A DNA stretch of 64,000 bases from JAAYDS01 sp012729155 (GCA_036774405.1 DAIPBO010000016.1:1-64000), one strand, 5' to 3'; counted from the first letter of the stretch, positions 7,162-15,859 are shown. Notes: a model not told the origin generated them from the sequence alone. Numbers and translations are program-made.

Positions 7162-8640
7162 ATGGAAACGCATGCCCTCTCTGCCCGTCTGCGAGCCTTT
7201 TGGGGGCGCCTGTCGGCCCCGCAACGGCGCCTGTGCGCTCTGGCGGCCATCATGCTGTTGGCCGTGCTGGCGCGCGCGCCGTTCTTTGGCTGGCCGCTCA
7301 TCCCCGACGAGGGCGTATACGCCTACACCGCCCACTGGTGGCGCCAGGGCCACACCCTCTACAGCAGCGAGCTGTGGATGGATCGCCCCCAGGCCATCTT
7401 TTGGGCCTACCGGCTGGGCATGGCGCTGCTGGGCGGCAGCACGCCCGCGCTGCGCTTTTGGGGCGCGCTGTGGGTGGCGGCTACGGCGCCGCTGCTCTAC
7501 CTGATCGGCCGACGCCACTTGAGCGAGCGCGCGGCGCTGCTGGGCGCGCTGGTCTATGTGCTCTACTCGGCCGCGGCCCAGTTCGAGGGCTTTACCGCCA
7601 ACGCCGAGCACTTTATGCTGCTGCCCGCCTCGGCAGCGGTGTATCTGGTGCAGCGACGGCGGCCAGGCTGGGCGGGGCTGCTGCTGGGGTTGGCGGTCAT
7701 GCTCAAGCCCTCGGCCGTGGGCACGGGGTTGCTGGCCCTGGCCCTGCTGTGGCGCGACGGCGCCCCCAGACGCGCCTATGCCGCGCTGCTGGGCGCGGCG
7801 GCGCTGGCGCCCCTGGGCTCTCTGGCGCACGGGCTCTACACCGTGGGCTGGGCCGATTACAGCTTTGCCGTCTTTGGCTCGCGCCTCTACATCGACCGCG
7901 CCTGGCCGCTGGGCCTGGCGCTGGGGCAGTTGCTGCTGGTCTCGCCGGCGCTGGCGCCGCTGCTGGCTGCGGGGCTACTGGGCCAGCGCTACGCGCCCCG
8001 CCAGGGCGTGCGCCTGGTAACGCTGTGGGCGTTGACGGCGCTGCCAGGCATGGCGCTGGGCGGCGGTTGGTATCGCCACTATTTTCTGCAGCTCGTGCCA
8101 CCGCTGGCCCTGCTGGCCGGCGCCTCGCTAGACGGCCTGCACGTGGTGGCCGGCGCTGGCCCTCGGCTCGCTGGTCGGCGTCGCGCCGCGTGGGCGCTGC
8201 TGGCCGCGCTTTTGCTCACCACGGGGCAATATCTGCTCGTCTCGCCGCAGCGCGGCGCCGAGCGCCTCTTTAAAAAGCCGCTGGTGACCCAGGCCGGCGC
8301 CGTGGCGGCCTATCTGCAGGCCCACACCGACCCCGATGACGCGATCTACGTGGCCTACGAGGGCGCCCACATCTGCCACCTGGCCGGCCGGCGCAGCGCC
8401 AGCCCCTACCTGTTTGAGCTGCACGTGAGCCACCTGCCAGGCGTGTATGAAGAGCTGCTGGCCCTCTTGCGCGACAGGCGCCCCGCCTATGTGGTCACCA
8501 CCCTCTGGCGCGGCCCCTTGAGCGACCCCGACGAGCGCCTGACGCTCACGCTGAACCAGAACTATGACCTCGTCGAGACCATCGACCTGGTCGAGATCTA
8601 TCAGCGCCGCACCCGAGACGACCCACTGGGCCACCCCTAG
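7162..8640 (+). CDS. GT39/PMT-type membrane glycosyltransferase
   Basis: A 492-aa multi-pass membrane protein of the dolichyl-phosphate-mannose/ArnT-like GT-C group, which transfers a sugar from a polyprenyl-phosphate donor on the outer face of the membrane. The acidic catalytic loop is seen in IPDEGVYAY (about residues 48-56) after the first membrane helix, followed by WMDRPQAIFWAYRL. About ten hydrophobic helices cover residues 25-355. The last 130 residues form a soluble outward domain. No Shine-Dalgarno sequence precedes the ATG, and the promoter position suggests a leaderless message. It follows the FTR gene by 59 bp but likely has its own transcription start. The acceptor is unknown. 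Confidence 0.85.
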   Translation: METHALSARLRAFWGRLSAPQRRLCALAAIMLLAVLARAPFFGWPLIPDEGVYAYTAHWWRQGHTLYSSELWMDRPQAIFWAYRLGMALLGGSTPALRFWGALWVAATAPLLYLIGRRHLSERAALLGALVYVLYSAAAQFEGFTANAEHFMLLPASAAVYLVQRRRPGWAGLLLGLAVMLKPSAVGTGLLALALLWRDGAPRRAYAALLGAAALAPLGSLAHGLYTVGWADYSFAVFGSRLYIDRAWPLGLALGQLLLVSPALAPLLAAGLLGQRYAPRQGVRLVTLWALTALPGMALGGGWYRHYFLQLVPPLALLAGASLDGLHVVAGAGPRLAGRRRAAWALLAALLLTTGQYLLVSPQRGAERLFKKPLVTQAGAVAAYLQAHTDPDDAIYVAYEGAHICHLAGRRSASPYLFELHVSHLPGVYEELLALLRDRRPAYVVTTLWRGPLSDPDERLTLTLNQNYDLVETIDLVEIYQRRTRDDPLGHP

Positions 8641-8658
8641 CAGCGCGCCGGCCGCGCC

Positions 8659-9729
8659 TCAGTCGTAGCGGCCCAGCTCGTGGGCCAGGCGCACAAACTC
8701 GCCGAACTCGGCCAGCGACACATTGTCGGGCACCGAGTGGTCTGACGCGATGACATAGCCGCCGCCCGCCTTCATGGTGGGGATCACGCGGCGCATCTCG
8801 TCCCACATCAGCTCGGGCGTCTCGTAGAGCACGGCGTTGAGCCCCCCGAAAAAGGCCAGCTCGTGGCCATATTGCGCCTTGAGCGCCAGCGGATCCATGC
8901 CCGCCTTGACCTCGAGGGGGTTGAGCATATCGACGCCGGCGTCGATGAACTCGGGCACCAGCGGGCGCACGTCGCCGCACGAGTGCAGGCACACCTTGAC
9001 GCCACGCGCATGGGCCCACTCGCAGGCCTTTTGGTGCGCCGGCTTGATCAGCTCGCGATACATGCGCCGCGACATGAACTGGTTCTCTTTATAGCCCAGG
9101 TCGTCGGGCCAGTTGATCTCGTCGACGCTATAGCCGCGCGCATAGATCATGTCGAACAGGGCAATGTCCAGGTCGAGCATGGTCATCACCATATCCTGCA
9201 CCCACTCGGGCCGCTCGACCAGGGCCAGCAGCACCCGCTCGGTGCCCACCATCCACGAGTGCGTCACATCGAACCCGAACCAGAAATGGCCGCGGATCCA
9301 GGCGCCCTCGCGGCGCCAGCGGGCATAGTTGCGCTCGAGGTGCGCCCAGTCGATGCGCGCGGGGTCGGGCGTCATGCGCGCCCTGGCGGCCGCCCAGGCG
9401 TCTGGGTCGGTGATGGTAAAGTGCAAAAACTCGGGCACGCCGCCATGGTCAACCCAGTCTCGCTGGGTGACGCCCCATTTGGTCGAATAGACGCGGTAGG
9501 CGTCGGTCTCTTCGAGGGTGCGCTCGGGGTAGCGCGGGCTGTTGTCGACGGCGATGCCGGCGTAGCGGTCGACGCCGAAATAGTCTTCCCAGTCGACGCC
9601 CGCGGGCAGGCCCTCGCGGCGCCAGCGCGCGATGGTGCTGGCCCAGGGCGATTCGACGATAGGCGCGCGGTCCGGCTCTTGATGGGCATAGATGCGCGTC
9701 ATGCGCTGGTGCATGGTCAGGGCGGTCAT
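8659..9729 (-). CDS. Uroporphyrinogen-decarboxylase-superfamily protein (MtaA/CmuA-like)
   Basis: A 356-aa URO-D fold protein. These TIM barrels include haem-pathway UroD and the zinc-dependent corrinoid methyltransferases. It has the family pattern VCLHSCGDVRPLVPEFIDAG with His249-x-Cys251, which in methyltransferases are two zinc ligands. No downstream cysteine is visible to act as the third ligand, though DHSVPDN near the C-terminus could contribute. It lacks the UroD N-terminal signature, so it is unlikely to act in haem synthesis. ATG 9729 is preceded by GGAGG. The open frame continues upstream to 11007 without a stop, but that stretch is antisense to the next gene and is rejected. It is divergent from a second URO-D-like gene. 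Confidence 0.82.
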   Translation of the reverse strand: MTALTMHQRMTRIYAHQEPDRAPIVESPWASTIARWRREGLPAGVDWEDYFGVDRYAGIAVDNSPRYPERTLEETDAYRVYSTKWGVTQRDWVDHGGVPEFLHFTITDPDAWAAARARMTPDPARIDWAHLERNYARWRREGAWIRGHFWFGFDVTHSWMVGTERVLLALVERPEWVQDMVMTMLDLDIALFDMIYARGYSVDEINWPDDLGYKENQFMSRRMYRELIKPAHQKACEWAHARGVKVCLHSCGDVRPLVPEFIDAGVDMLNPLEVKAGMDPLALKAQYGHELAFFGGLNAVLYETPELMWDEMRRVIPTMKAGGGYVIASDHSVPDNVSLAEFGEFVRLAHELGRYD

Positions 9730-9755
9730 GGGCGCCTCCTGCAGGGGTTGACGCC

Positions 9756-9785
9756 ATGGTACACGCAACGCGGGCACGGCCGCAA
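9756..9785 (-). promoter_or_regulatory. Promoter of the minus-strand URO-D-like gene
   Basis: On the minus strand TTGCGG (9785-9780), 18 bp, TACCAT (9761-9756), 27 bp before the ATG at 9729. On the opposite strand a TACAAT (9816-9821) precedes the divergent gene, but no good -35 accompanies it. Confidence 0.4.
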
Positions 9786-9852
9786 GGCGCAGCGGCGTAG
9801 CGTGGCAGGGCGTGGTACAATGGCCCTCAACCCGCACCCCCGGAGGCGAGCC

Positions 9853-10938
9853 ATGCCCTACACCAGCGCGGCCGACCAGCTGGTCGCCTGCCTCGACGAC
9901 CTCGAGGCGCGCATCGACCCTGCCCAAGAGGCCGAGCTGCTGCAACAGTGGCAGGCCTTTGCCGCCGCCGGCGTAGACGCCCCGCTGTTCAGCCCGAGAC
10001 GCCGCCGCCCCAGCCCAGCAGGCCCCATGTGGCCCGCGCATGTGCCCGTCAACCACGCCCTGCGAGACCCCGACCGCATGGCGCTGCAACAGTACCTGGG
10101 GTGCAGCCGCGCCCTGGCCGAGGGCAGCGGCCTGCTGCTCAACGTGCGCGCCAACTATGGCACCAGCATCATCCCCCTGCTGTTTGGCGTGCGCCCCTTT
10201 GTGATGGACGACGCCCTCGACACGCTGCCCACCTCGTGGCCGCTCAACGACGTGGCCGCCATCGAGCGCCTGGTGGCCGCGGGGCCGCCGCCCCTCGACC
10301 GTGGCTATATGCCGCAGGTGCTCGCCATGGCCCAGCGCTACCGCGCCATCGCCGCCAGCCACCCGCGCATCGGCGCCCACGTGTTCATCTATCACCCCGA
10401 CCTGCAGGGGCCCATGGATATCGTCGAGGTGCTGTGGGGCTCGAGCCTCTTTATCGCCCTGCACGACAGGCCCGCCCTGGTGCACGCCCTGCTCGAGCTG
10501 GTCACCGAAACCTACATCCGCGCCCTCGAGGCCTGGTGCGCCATCGCCCCGCTGCGGCCTGACGGCAACGCCCACTGGGGGCTCTACCATCGTGGCAGCA
10601 TCATGCTGCGCGACGACTCGGCCATGAACCTCTCGCCGGCCATGTTTGCCGAGTTCGTGCAGCCCTACGATCAGCGCCTGCTCGACCGTTTTGGTGGCGG
10701 GGCCATCCACTTTTGCGGGCGAGGCTGCCACTTTGTGCCGCTGGTGGCGCAGATGCGCGGCGTGCACGCCGTCAACCTGTCGCAGCCCGAGTGCAACGAC
10801 ATGGCGCAGGTGCTGGCGCACACCGTCGAGCGCGGCATCAACCTCATCGGCCTGAACGGCGAGGCGGCGGCAGCGCTGCTGGCGGCCGGCCATGATCTGC
10901 GGGGCCGCGTTCATGCCCACGCGCCGGCCAGCGCCTGA
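9853..10938 (+). CDS. Second uroporphyrinogen-decarboxylase-superfamily protein
   Basis: A 361-aa protein with the URO-D fold organisation. The telling region is GGGAIHFCGRGCHFVPL with His286-x-Cys288 and an extra Cys292, equivalent to the HSC zinc-type site of the neighbouring protein. The region FIYHPDLQGPMDIVEVLWG resembles the substrate-channel loop of the family. It is only distantly similar to the gene at 8659-9729, so the pair is unlikely to be a recent duplication. CGGAGG precedes ATG 9853, and the longer frame back to 8863 is antisense shadow. A role in demethylation or one-carbon transfer is plausible. No corrinoid protein is nearby to prove it. Confidence 0.78.
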   Translation: MPYTSAADQLVACLDDLEARIDPAQEAELLQQWQAFAAAGVDAPLFSPRRRRPSPAGPMWPAHVPVNHALRDPDRMALQQYLGCSRALAEGSGLLLNVRANYGTSIIPLLFGVRPFVMDDALDTLPTSWPLNDVAAIERLVAAGPPPLDRGYMPQVLAMAQRYRAIAASHPRIGAHVFIYHPDLQGPMDIVEVLWGSSLFIALHDRPALVHALLELVTETYIRALEAWCAIAPLRPDGNAHWGLYHRGSIMLRDDSAMNLSPAMFAEFVQPYDQRLLDRFGGGAIHFCGRGCHFVPLVAQMRGVHAVNLSQPECNDMAQVLAHTVERGINLIGLNGEAAAALLAAGHDLRGRVHAHAPASA

Positions 10939-10978
10939 CACCCTGCCGCCAGCCAGGCCCTGCGCGGGCGTTACGCCC

Positions 10979-11007
10979 TTGCCCGCACGGCGCAACGCGG
11001 GTAACAT
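10979..11007 (+). promoter_or_regulatory. Promoter of the PaaK-like gene
   Basis: TTGCCC (10979-10984), 17 bp, TAACAT (11002-11007), 39 bp before the ATG at 11046, which has GGGAG as ribosome site. Confidence 0.4.
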
Positions 11008-11045
11008 CGCGCCACATCTGGCCCGCTGAAGGGAGCGCCCAACCC

Positions 11046-12404
11046 ATGACCAACCCGCTCAACCGCGCCTACTGGACGGCCTACCTCGCCTGGCACGTCA
11101 TCGGGCAGGCCCGCTACCCCTTTCGCTCGCCCGAGCGCATCGCGCGCGACCGCGACCGCCGCGTGCGGGCCATGCTGGCCTATGCCTACCGCTGGGTGCC
11201 CCACTATACCGAGGCGCTCGACCGCCTGGGCCTCACGCCCGACGACTTTGACACGTTTGACGACCTGCAGCGCCTGCCGCTCATCTCGGCGGCCGACCTG
11301 CAGACCGACCCCGAACGCCTGCACTCGCGCGAGTTCGACCGCGCCACCCTGCGAGAGATGCGCTCCAGCGGCTCTACGGGGCGGCCCAAGGCCATCTATC
11401 ACACGCTGAACGCCATCTACCAGAGCGTGGCCCACGGCGAGCGCGAGACCAGCATCCACCGCCGCCTCATCGGCAAGGGGCGCCGCCTGCGCGCCCTGGG
11501 CCTCAGCTCGCCCCACGGCGCCGGCTCACTGCGGCCGCTCACCCGCGCCAACGCCTTTTGGCCCGCCTGGGCCAACATGTGGCGCCGCTCGCAAGAGGCG
11601 CGCGCCTTTGTCGACGACGCGCCCGAGACCATCCTGGCCGCCATCGACCGCCGCCAGCCCGACATCGTCTATGGCTATGGCTCGGTGCTGGGGCGCACCA
11701 TCATGCACGCCTATCGCCACGGGCGCGCGTTCTACCACCCGCGCATCATCCGCTTTGCCGCCGACCCGCTGCCGGCGCGGGCGCGCACGCTGCTCACCGA
11801 GCACTATGGCATCGAGGTCTTTTCGGCCTACCAGTCGATCGAGGCCTTCAAGATCGGCTTTGAGTGCGAGGCGCACCGCGGCTATCACATCAACACCGAC
11901 CTCTACCCGCTGCGCATCATCGACGAGGGCGGTCAGCCCTGCCCGCCAGGCGTGGTGGGCGACCTGGTGGTGTCGAACCTGCTCAACCGCGGCACCGTGC
12001 TGCTCAACTATGCCATCGGAGACCGCGGCGCCTGGGCAACCGAGCCCTGCCCCTGCGGGCGTAACCTGCCGCTGCTGGCCACCCTCGAGGGGCGCGACAT
12101 GGACGGCGTCTATGGCCTCGATGGCAACTGGATGACCCTGGCCACCATCGGGGCGCCCCTCACGCGCGATGCGCGCATCTGGCAGTTTCAGGTGGTGCAG
12201 CACGCCCTCGACCACCTCTCGGTGCCGGTGGTGCTGGCGCCTGGGGCGCGCGCCGACGAGGTAGAGCGCGACCTGCGCGCTGCGCTGCAGGCCGTGTTGG
12301 GCAGCCAGGTGCGCATCGACGTGTGCCCCGTAGACGCCCTGCGCCAGACCGGTGCGGGCAAGCTGCGCCACGTCATCCACGAGCTGACGCCGCCCGACCT
12401 CTAG
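11046..12404 (+). CDS. Phenylacetate-CoA ligase-like adenylate-forming enzyme
   Basis: A 452-aa member of the PaaK/CapK branch of acyl-adenylating enzymes. The P-loop-like nucleotide motif SSGSTGRPKAIYHT lies at about residues 108-121. The region IEVFSAYQSIEAFKIGFECE matches the family's A5 region. The motif LLNYAIGDRGAW carries the Asp that binds ribose. A CxC pair (EPCPCGRNLPLL) near residue 335 is common in PaaK-like proteins. The protein could activate an aromatic or fatty carboxylate to CoA, or act in capsule modification as CapK proteins do. No phenylacetate genes are adjacent. It ends convergent with the HNH gene and shares a hairpin. Confidence 0.88.
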   Translation: MTNPLNRAYWTAYLAWHVIGQARYPFRSPERIARDRDRRVRAMLAYAYRWVPHYTEALDRLGLTPDDFDTFDDLQRLPLISAADLQTDPERLHSREFDRATLREMRSSGSTGRPKAIYHTLNAIYQSVAHGERETSIHRRLIGKGRRLRALGLSSPHGAGSLRPLTRANAFWPAWANMWRRSQEARAFVDDAPETILAAIDRRQPDIVYGYGSVLGRTIMHAYRHGRAFYHPRIIRFAADPLPARARTLLTEHYGIEVFSAYQSIEAFKIGFECEAHRGYHINTDLYPLRIIDEGGQPCPPGVVGDLVVSNLLNRGTVLLNYAIGDRGAWATEPCPCGRNLPLLATLEGRDMDGVYGLDGNWMTLATIGAPLTRDARIWQFQVVQHALDHLSVPVVLAPGARADEVERDLRAALQAVLGSQVRIDVCPVDALRQTGAGKLRHVIHELTPPDL

Positions 12405-12432
12405 CGGCGCCGCGGCTGTGGCTGTGCAAAAG

Positions 12433-12460
12433 GCTACCGCGGGCGCCTATCCGCGGTAGC
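12433..12460 (-). terminator. Intrinsic terminator of the HNH gene (minus strand)
   Basis: A perfect 10-bp inverted repeat (12433-12442 with 12451-12460) includes the last codons and stop of the minus-strand HNH gene. On that strand it is followed directly by CTTTTG, a short T-run. It may also stop readthrough from the converging plus-strand gene. Confidence 0.65.
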
Positions 12461-13382
12461 GGTGCTCGTTGTGCCAGCGGATGAACTCGGGCGAGGGTCT
12501 GTCGATCGCCTGCCTGGGCGTCACCACCAGAGGCGCGCCGTGCAGCCTGAGGTACTCTTTGCCGTTGTCGAACTCGGCCTTGATGCGCCCGCTCACCTCG
12601 ACGTGATGATCTTCGGTGATGGTCATATAGCCGCGGTCAAAGAGGTTATGCAGGTCTGACCGCAGCAAGATGCCGTTCTCGATGGCGTGCGGGCCCGCCT
12701 CGTTGTATGGCTTGATGTGCGAGGCCTCGAGCACCGGCAGCACGCGCTCTCCCGTCACGCTGCAGCGCCGGCCATACGCCTCGATCACCGCCACGCGGAA
12801 CGCCCCCTGCCCCAGCCGCGGGCGCACCAGCGTCTCGGCGCCGTAGTGGGCGCCCTCTTCGGCGATGCGCCTCTCGAGCACGGCGTCGTCAGGCGTCGCC
12901 ATAAAGGGCCTCACCTGCTCTAGCAGGCGCCGCCCCACATCGCTCGTCACCTCGTACGACTTGCCCTGGATAATGCCGCGCCCCCAGTCCATCGGCACAG
13001 GCAGCCAGGCCTGCTGGGGTATGAAAAAGGGCTCGACCAGCACGATGCAGCCGATCATGGGGTCTGGGTCGGCCTGCATGTCCTGGCCGCGGTAGCGCGC
13101 AATCATGCGCCACAGGGCGTCGTCGCTGGGCGCCCCGTTGCGCTGCTCAAAGGCGTCCCACGCCAGCGAGAGCGGCAGGCGGCTGTAACTCACAAAGGTC
13201 GCGCCGCCGACGATATAGTTCTGAGGGCTGTGCAGCTTGAAGAGAAAGAGCTCTCCGCGGCGCAACACCCGAAAGGCGCTGCGAGGGCTGGGCCGCCAAA
13301 AGTTCACCTCTGGGGGGCGCAGGCCCGCGAGATATTGATACCACTGGTCATCGGTGACGCCGATAAAGACTTTGCCACTCAT
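12447..13382 (-). CDS. HNH endonuclease (predicted restriction-type, COG3440-like)
   Basis: A 311-aa protein with two parts. The N-terminal half (about 1-150) resembles EVE/PUA-like modified-base-reading folds, with IGVTDDQWYQYL and the LRRGELFLFKLH...YIVGGATF pattern. The C-terminal half is an HNH nuclease: CSVTGERVLPVLEASHIKPY, then ENGILLRSDLHNLFDRGYMT. The histidines of the beta-beta-alpha-metal site are in SHIKPY and DLHNLFD. Such proteins are thought to cut DNA, often modified DNA. No methyltransferase or specificity gene is adjacent, so it is a solitary nuclease, possibly a modification-dependent defence enzyme. The start at 13382 was chosen over the longer frame to 13478, which would overlap the dehydrogenase gene. 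Confidence 0.85.
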   Translation of the reverse strand: MSGKVFIGVTDDQWYQYLAGLRPPEVNFWRPSPRSAFRVLRRGELFLFKLHSPQNYIVGGATFVSYSRLPLSLAWDAFEQRNGAPSDDALWRMIARYRGQDMQADPDPMIGCIVLVEPFFIPQQAWLPVPMDWGRGIIQGKSYEVTSDVGRRLLEQVRPFMATPDDAVLERRIAEEGAHYGAETLVRPRLGQGAFRVAVIEAYGRRCSVTGERVLPVLEASHIKPYNEAGPHAIENGILLRSDLHNLFDRGYMTITEDHHVEVSGRIKAEFDNGKEYLRLHGAPLVVTPRQAIDRPSPEFIRWHNEHRYRG

Positions 13383-13455
13383 CGCCCCCTCGCACCCCGT
13401 AGAACGTGCCGCCGGCCTGCCAAGCGGCAAGCCCCGCCACACCGCGCGGCCGCTG

Positions 13456-14547
13456 CTACCAGCCGCGCGCCTCGTCATAGACGCGATAGGCCTCGGGGCC
13501 AGCGGCGGCAGCGGCCAGCGGCCCCCAAGGATCCACCAGCACCTTCACAAAGCGGTCGCTGTGTTGCATGATCATGTCAAAGGCCAGCGGCAGCGCCTCG
13601 AGCGGGAACTTGTGGGTGATCAACGGCTCAAACCGGAACAGGCCGCGCTCGGCCAGGTTGACGCAGGCCAGCCGCGAATAGTTGGTATAGCCAAAGCGAG
13701 AGCCCGCCGCCGTGCAGATGCGCGCGCCCTTCCAGTGGAGCATCATAAAATCGAATGGGGCCGGCTGCCGACAGGCGCCGAACACGCCGATGATGCCGCC
13801 ATAGCCCTCGTCAGACAGGCCCTTGCGCTTGAGCAGCCGCACCGTCAGCCCCAGCGTCTCGGGCGAGCCCACGCACTCGATCACCGCGTGCGCGCCGCCG
13901 CCCGTCAGCTCGACAACCGCCGCCTCTACGTCTACCGCGCCAGGGTCGAGCGCCACGTCGGCGCCCAGTTGCAGCCCCAGCTCGCGGCGATAGGCGTGCG
14001 GCTCGACCACGATCAGTTGCGCCGCCCCGTTCAGCCGCGCCAGTTGCGTCGCGATCAGCCCTGACGCCCCCTGCCCCAGAATCACCACGCGGTCGCCGGG
14101 GCGCACGCACTCTTCGACCACCGGCCACACCGCTGTGAGCATCTCGAGGGGCGCGGCCACGTCCCACGAGATGCCGTCGGGGATCAGCGTTGCGTCGCCG
14201 GGCTGGATGACGGCATACTCGGCGAACATCTCGCTGGCGCGCACGGTAAAGGCGCGGTCGCCTGGTTTGAGCCCCCTGACGCCGCGGCCCACCTCGAGCA
14301 CCTCGACGCCGGCCTCGTGGCCCATGGGCGCGGGAAAGCTGTTGGGCGGGTTCTCAAAATGGTCGATCCACAGGTGGTGCGGCGGGTGCAGGCCCTCGAT
14401 GGTGTGGGTGTCGGTCAGGTTGCAGATGCTGGCCATGTGCACCTTGACCAGCGCCTCACCGTCGTGGCAGACGGGCACGGGCGCATCGCGCACCACGGGC
14501 ATGGCGTGCAACGCCGGAAAGAAACCCTGGCGCATCGTTCGGTTCAT
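13456..14547 (-). CDS. Zinc-type medium-chain alcohol/polyol dehydrogenase
   Basis: A 363-aa medium-chain dehydrogenase/reductase. The catalytic zinc ligands are recognisable at Cys42 (SICNLTDTH) and His77-Glu78 (MGHEAGVEV). The Rossmann domain has VVILGQGASGLIATQLARL, a GxGxxG-type motif followed by an acidic residue, which favours NAD. The four-cysteine structural-zinc lobe of classical alcohol dehydrogenases is absent. The substrate may be a sugar alcohol or threonine-like compound. ATG 14547 follows AAGGAGG at the short spacing of 4 nt. The gene reads toward the HNH gene in the same direction, with about 70 bp between them, so they could share a transcript. Confidence 0.88.
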   Translation of the reverse strand: MNRTMRQGFFPALHAMPVVRDAPVPVCHDGEALVKVHMASICNLTDTHTIEGLHPPHHLWIDHFENPPNSFPAPMGHEAGVEVLEVGRGVRGLKPGDRAFTVRASEMFAEYAVIQPGDATLIPDGISWDVAAPLEMLTAVWPVVEECVRPGDRVVILGQGASGLIATQLARLNGAAQLIVVEPHAYRRELGLQLGADVALDPGAVDVEAAVVELTGGGAHAVIECVGSPETLGLTVRLLKRKGLSDEGYGGIIGVFGACRQPAPFDFMMLHWKGARICTAAGSRFGYTNYSRLACVNLAERGLFRFEPLITHKFPLEALPLAFDMIMQHSDRFVKVLVDPWGPLAAAAAGPEAYRVYDEARGW

Positions 14548-14672
14548 CAAGCCTCCTTGTGCAGCATGAGCGAACTGGCTGTGGCACAACCGCCACCATC
14601 AGCATAGCCCTTCGGGGCGCCGCTGGCAACCGCCCTGGCGCATGGCGGGCTCGATATTCTCACTAAATACCG

Positions 14673-14701
14673 TTGACATTTACGCCACACATTGCTATAT
14701 T
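14673..14701 (+). promoter_or_regulatory. Near-consensus promoter with extended -10
   Basis: TTGACA (14673-14678), 17 bp, TATATT (14696-14701) preceded by TGC at 14693-14695. This is one of the strongest promoters in the window and drives the small membrane gene at 14755. Confidence 0.85.
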
Positions 14702-14754
14702 GAGGCGGTGGGCCGCACACGCCACACTCTATCTGGTGCGGCCTGGAGGTCGCC

Positions 14755-15228
14755 ATGACGGTACCCCTCTCACCCGAACCCACGCCCACGGCGCCGTCCG
14801 AGTTCGACGTCGAGCCCCTCGAGGCTCTGGCGCCCGAAGAGGACGAGCAGCAGCCCGCCGCCAGCCGCTGGAACGACAACCTGCTCTGGGGGGGCCTGCT
14901 GCTGTTGGCCGGCGTGCTCATCCTGCTACGCAACCTCGACATCATCAGCATTGGCCTGCACAACTGGTGGGCGGTGTTCATCCTGGTGCCGGCCGTGGGC
15001 TCGCTGCTCAACGGCATCACGGCGCTGCGGCGCGCCGGCCGCTGGACGCCCAAGGTAGGCGGCTCGCTGCTGGGCGCCGCGGTGCTCACGCTGGTGGCGC
15101 TCACGCTGTTGCTGGGCTGGCGGTGGGGGCGCATCTGGCCGCTGTTCCTCGTCGCGGGGGGCATCTCGGCGCTGATGAACGGGCTGGGAGAGCAGCGCGC
15201 CACTGGCGACGACGCCGAGCAAGACTAG
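14755..15228 (+). CDS. Small multi-pass membrane protein (LiaI/LiaF-like TM region)
   Basis: A 157-aa protein with an acidic, Pro/Glu-rich cytoplasmic start (residues 1-38) and four hydrophobic segments, about 43-60, 68-88, 104-122 and 126-142. The pattern WGGLLLLAGVLILLRNLD, then WWAVFILVPAVGSLLNG, is typical of the LiaI/LiaF-type transmembrane domain found in envelope-stress systems of Gram-positive and related bacteria. GGAGG precedes the ATG. It has a strong private promoter and no partner kinase or regulator beside it. A role in envelope-stress sensing is a guess from the family. Confidence 0.75.
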   Translation: MTVPLSPEPTPTAPSEFDVEPLEALAPEEDEQQPAASRWNDNLLWGGLLLLAGVLILLRNLDIISIGLHNWWAVFILVPAVGSLLNGITALRRAGRWTPKVGGSLLGAAVLTLVALTLLLGWRWGRIWPLFLVAGGISALMNGLGEQRATGDDAEQD

Positions 15229-15326
15229 GCCGCTGGCGCGCTCGTCTGGCGGCGGCCACGGGGGCCTGCGCGCCAGGCTGGGCCTCTCGGGGTAGACCCA
15301 GCGGCCCTGTCTGCGGCGCCTCGGCC

Positions 15327-15734
15327 TCAGGCGCGGGCGGCGGCCACCAGCTCGCGGCCGGCCTCGACCAGCACCGGCGCCAGCCGCAACGCCTCGTCGA
15401 TCTCCAGACTGCCGATGGCCATCGCCTGGAACAGCTCGCGGGTGCCCATCATGCCGCGCGTCACCGACAGGCGCTCGGCGCTGAAACTGAGCGGCTGCGC
15501 GGCGCTCAGGCGCTCATAGAGCGCCTCGGCGTCGGTGTCTATGTGGGGGATGCGATCCAAAAACAGGCTCACGTCGGCGCGGCGCTTGCGCTGCGAGACC
15601 ACCACCACCGGCTCGCCGCACGCCTGGCACTGCCGCCGCCAACGGATCTCGCACTCGAGCCAGGTGACCCCCGTGCCGCTCACCAGATAGCCTTGCGCCT
15701 GAGCGCGCGTCATTGCCTCGCTGATCGCGTCCAT
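15327..15734 (-). CDS. CxxC-containing protein of unknown function
   Basis: A 135-aa cytoplasmic protein I do not recognise. A basic segment holds CQACGEPVVVVSQRKRRAD (about residues 36-54) with Cys-x-x-Cys, and a further Cys lies at LECE, so a zinc knuckle is possible. The rest is mainly helical with a Leu/Ala-rich end. GAGGAGG before ATG 15734 and its own promoter support it as a real gene. It faces the small membrane gene convergently, with a 98-bp gap showing no clear terminator. It is divergent from the SOS-controlled gene. Confidence 0.6.
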   Translation of the reverse strand: MDAISEAMTRAQAQGYLVSGTGVTWLECEIRWRRQCQACGEPVVVVSQRKRRADVSLFLDRIPHIDTDAEALYERLSAAQPLSFSAERLSVTRGMMGTRELFQAMAIGSLEIDEALRLAPVLVEAGRELVAAARA

Positions 15735-15781
15735 GAGACCTCCTCGTAACCACCGGCCCGTCTTTTTGCCGGAACAGCCTT

Positions 15782-15810
15782 AGCCTACCGCGCTCTAGCA
15801 CTTACGTCAA
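15782..15810 (-). promoter_or_regulatory. Promoter of the CxxC protein gene
   Basis: On the minus strand TTGACG (15810-15805), 17 bp, TAGGCT (15787-15782), 48 bp before ATG 15734. Its -35 region lies only 20 bp from the -35 of the divergent SOS promoter. Confidence 0.5.
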
Positions 15811-15829
15811 GTGCCCGCGCGGCTCCCCA

Positions 15830-15859
15830 TTGACACGGCGACGGGGCTTGCATCATCAT
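15830..15859 (+). promoter_or_regulatory. Promoter of the DnaA-domain-I gene
   Basis: Consensus TTGACA at 15830-15835. The -10 is weak, the best candidate being CATCAT (15854-15859, spacer 18). The transcription start would fall inside the LexA box at 15861-15874, an ideal repressor position. Confidence 0.5.

Noticed and set aside
8863..10938. A 691-aa plus-strand frame as one gene
   Set aside because: The first 330 codons are antisense to the other URO-D-like gene. The real start is ATG 9853 behind CGGAGG.
8659..11007. A 782-aa minus-strand open frame
   Set aside because: Only the part up to 9729 is a protein family match with a ribosome site. The rest is antisense to the second URO-D-like gene and open because of GC-rich codon structure.
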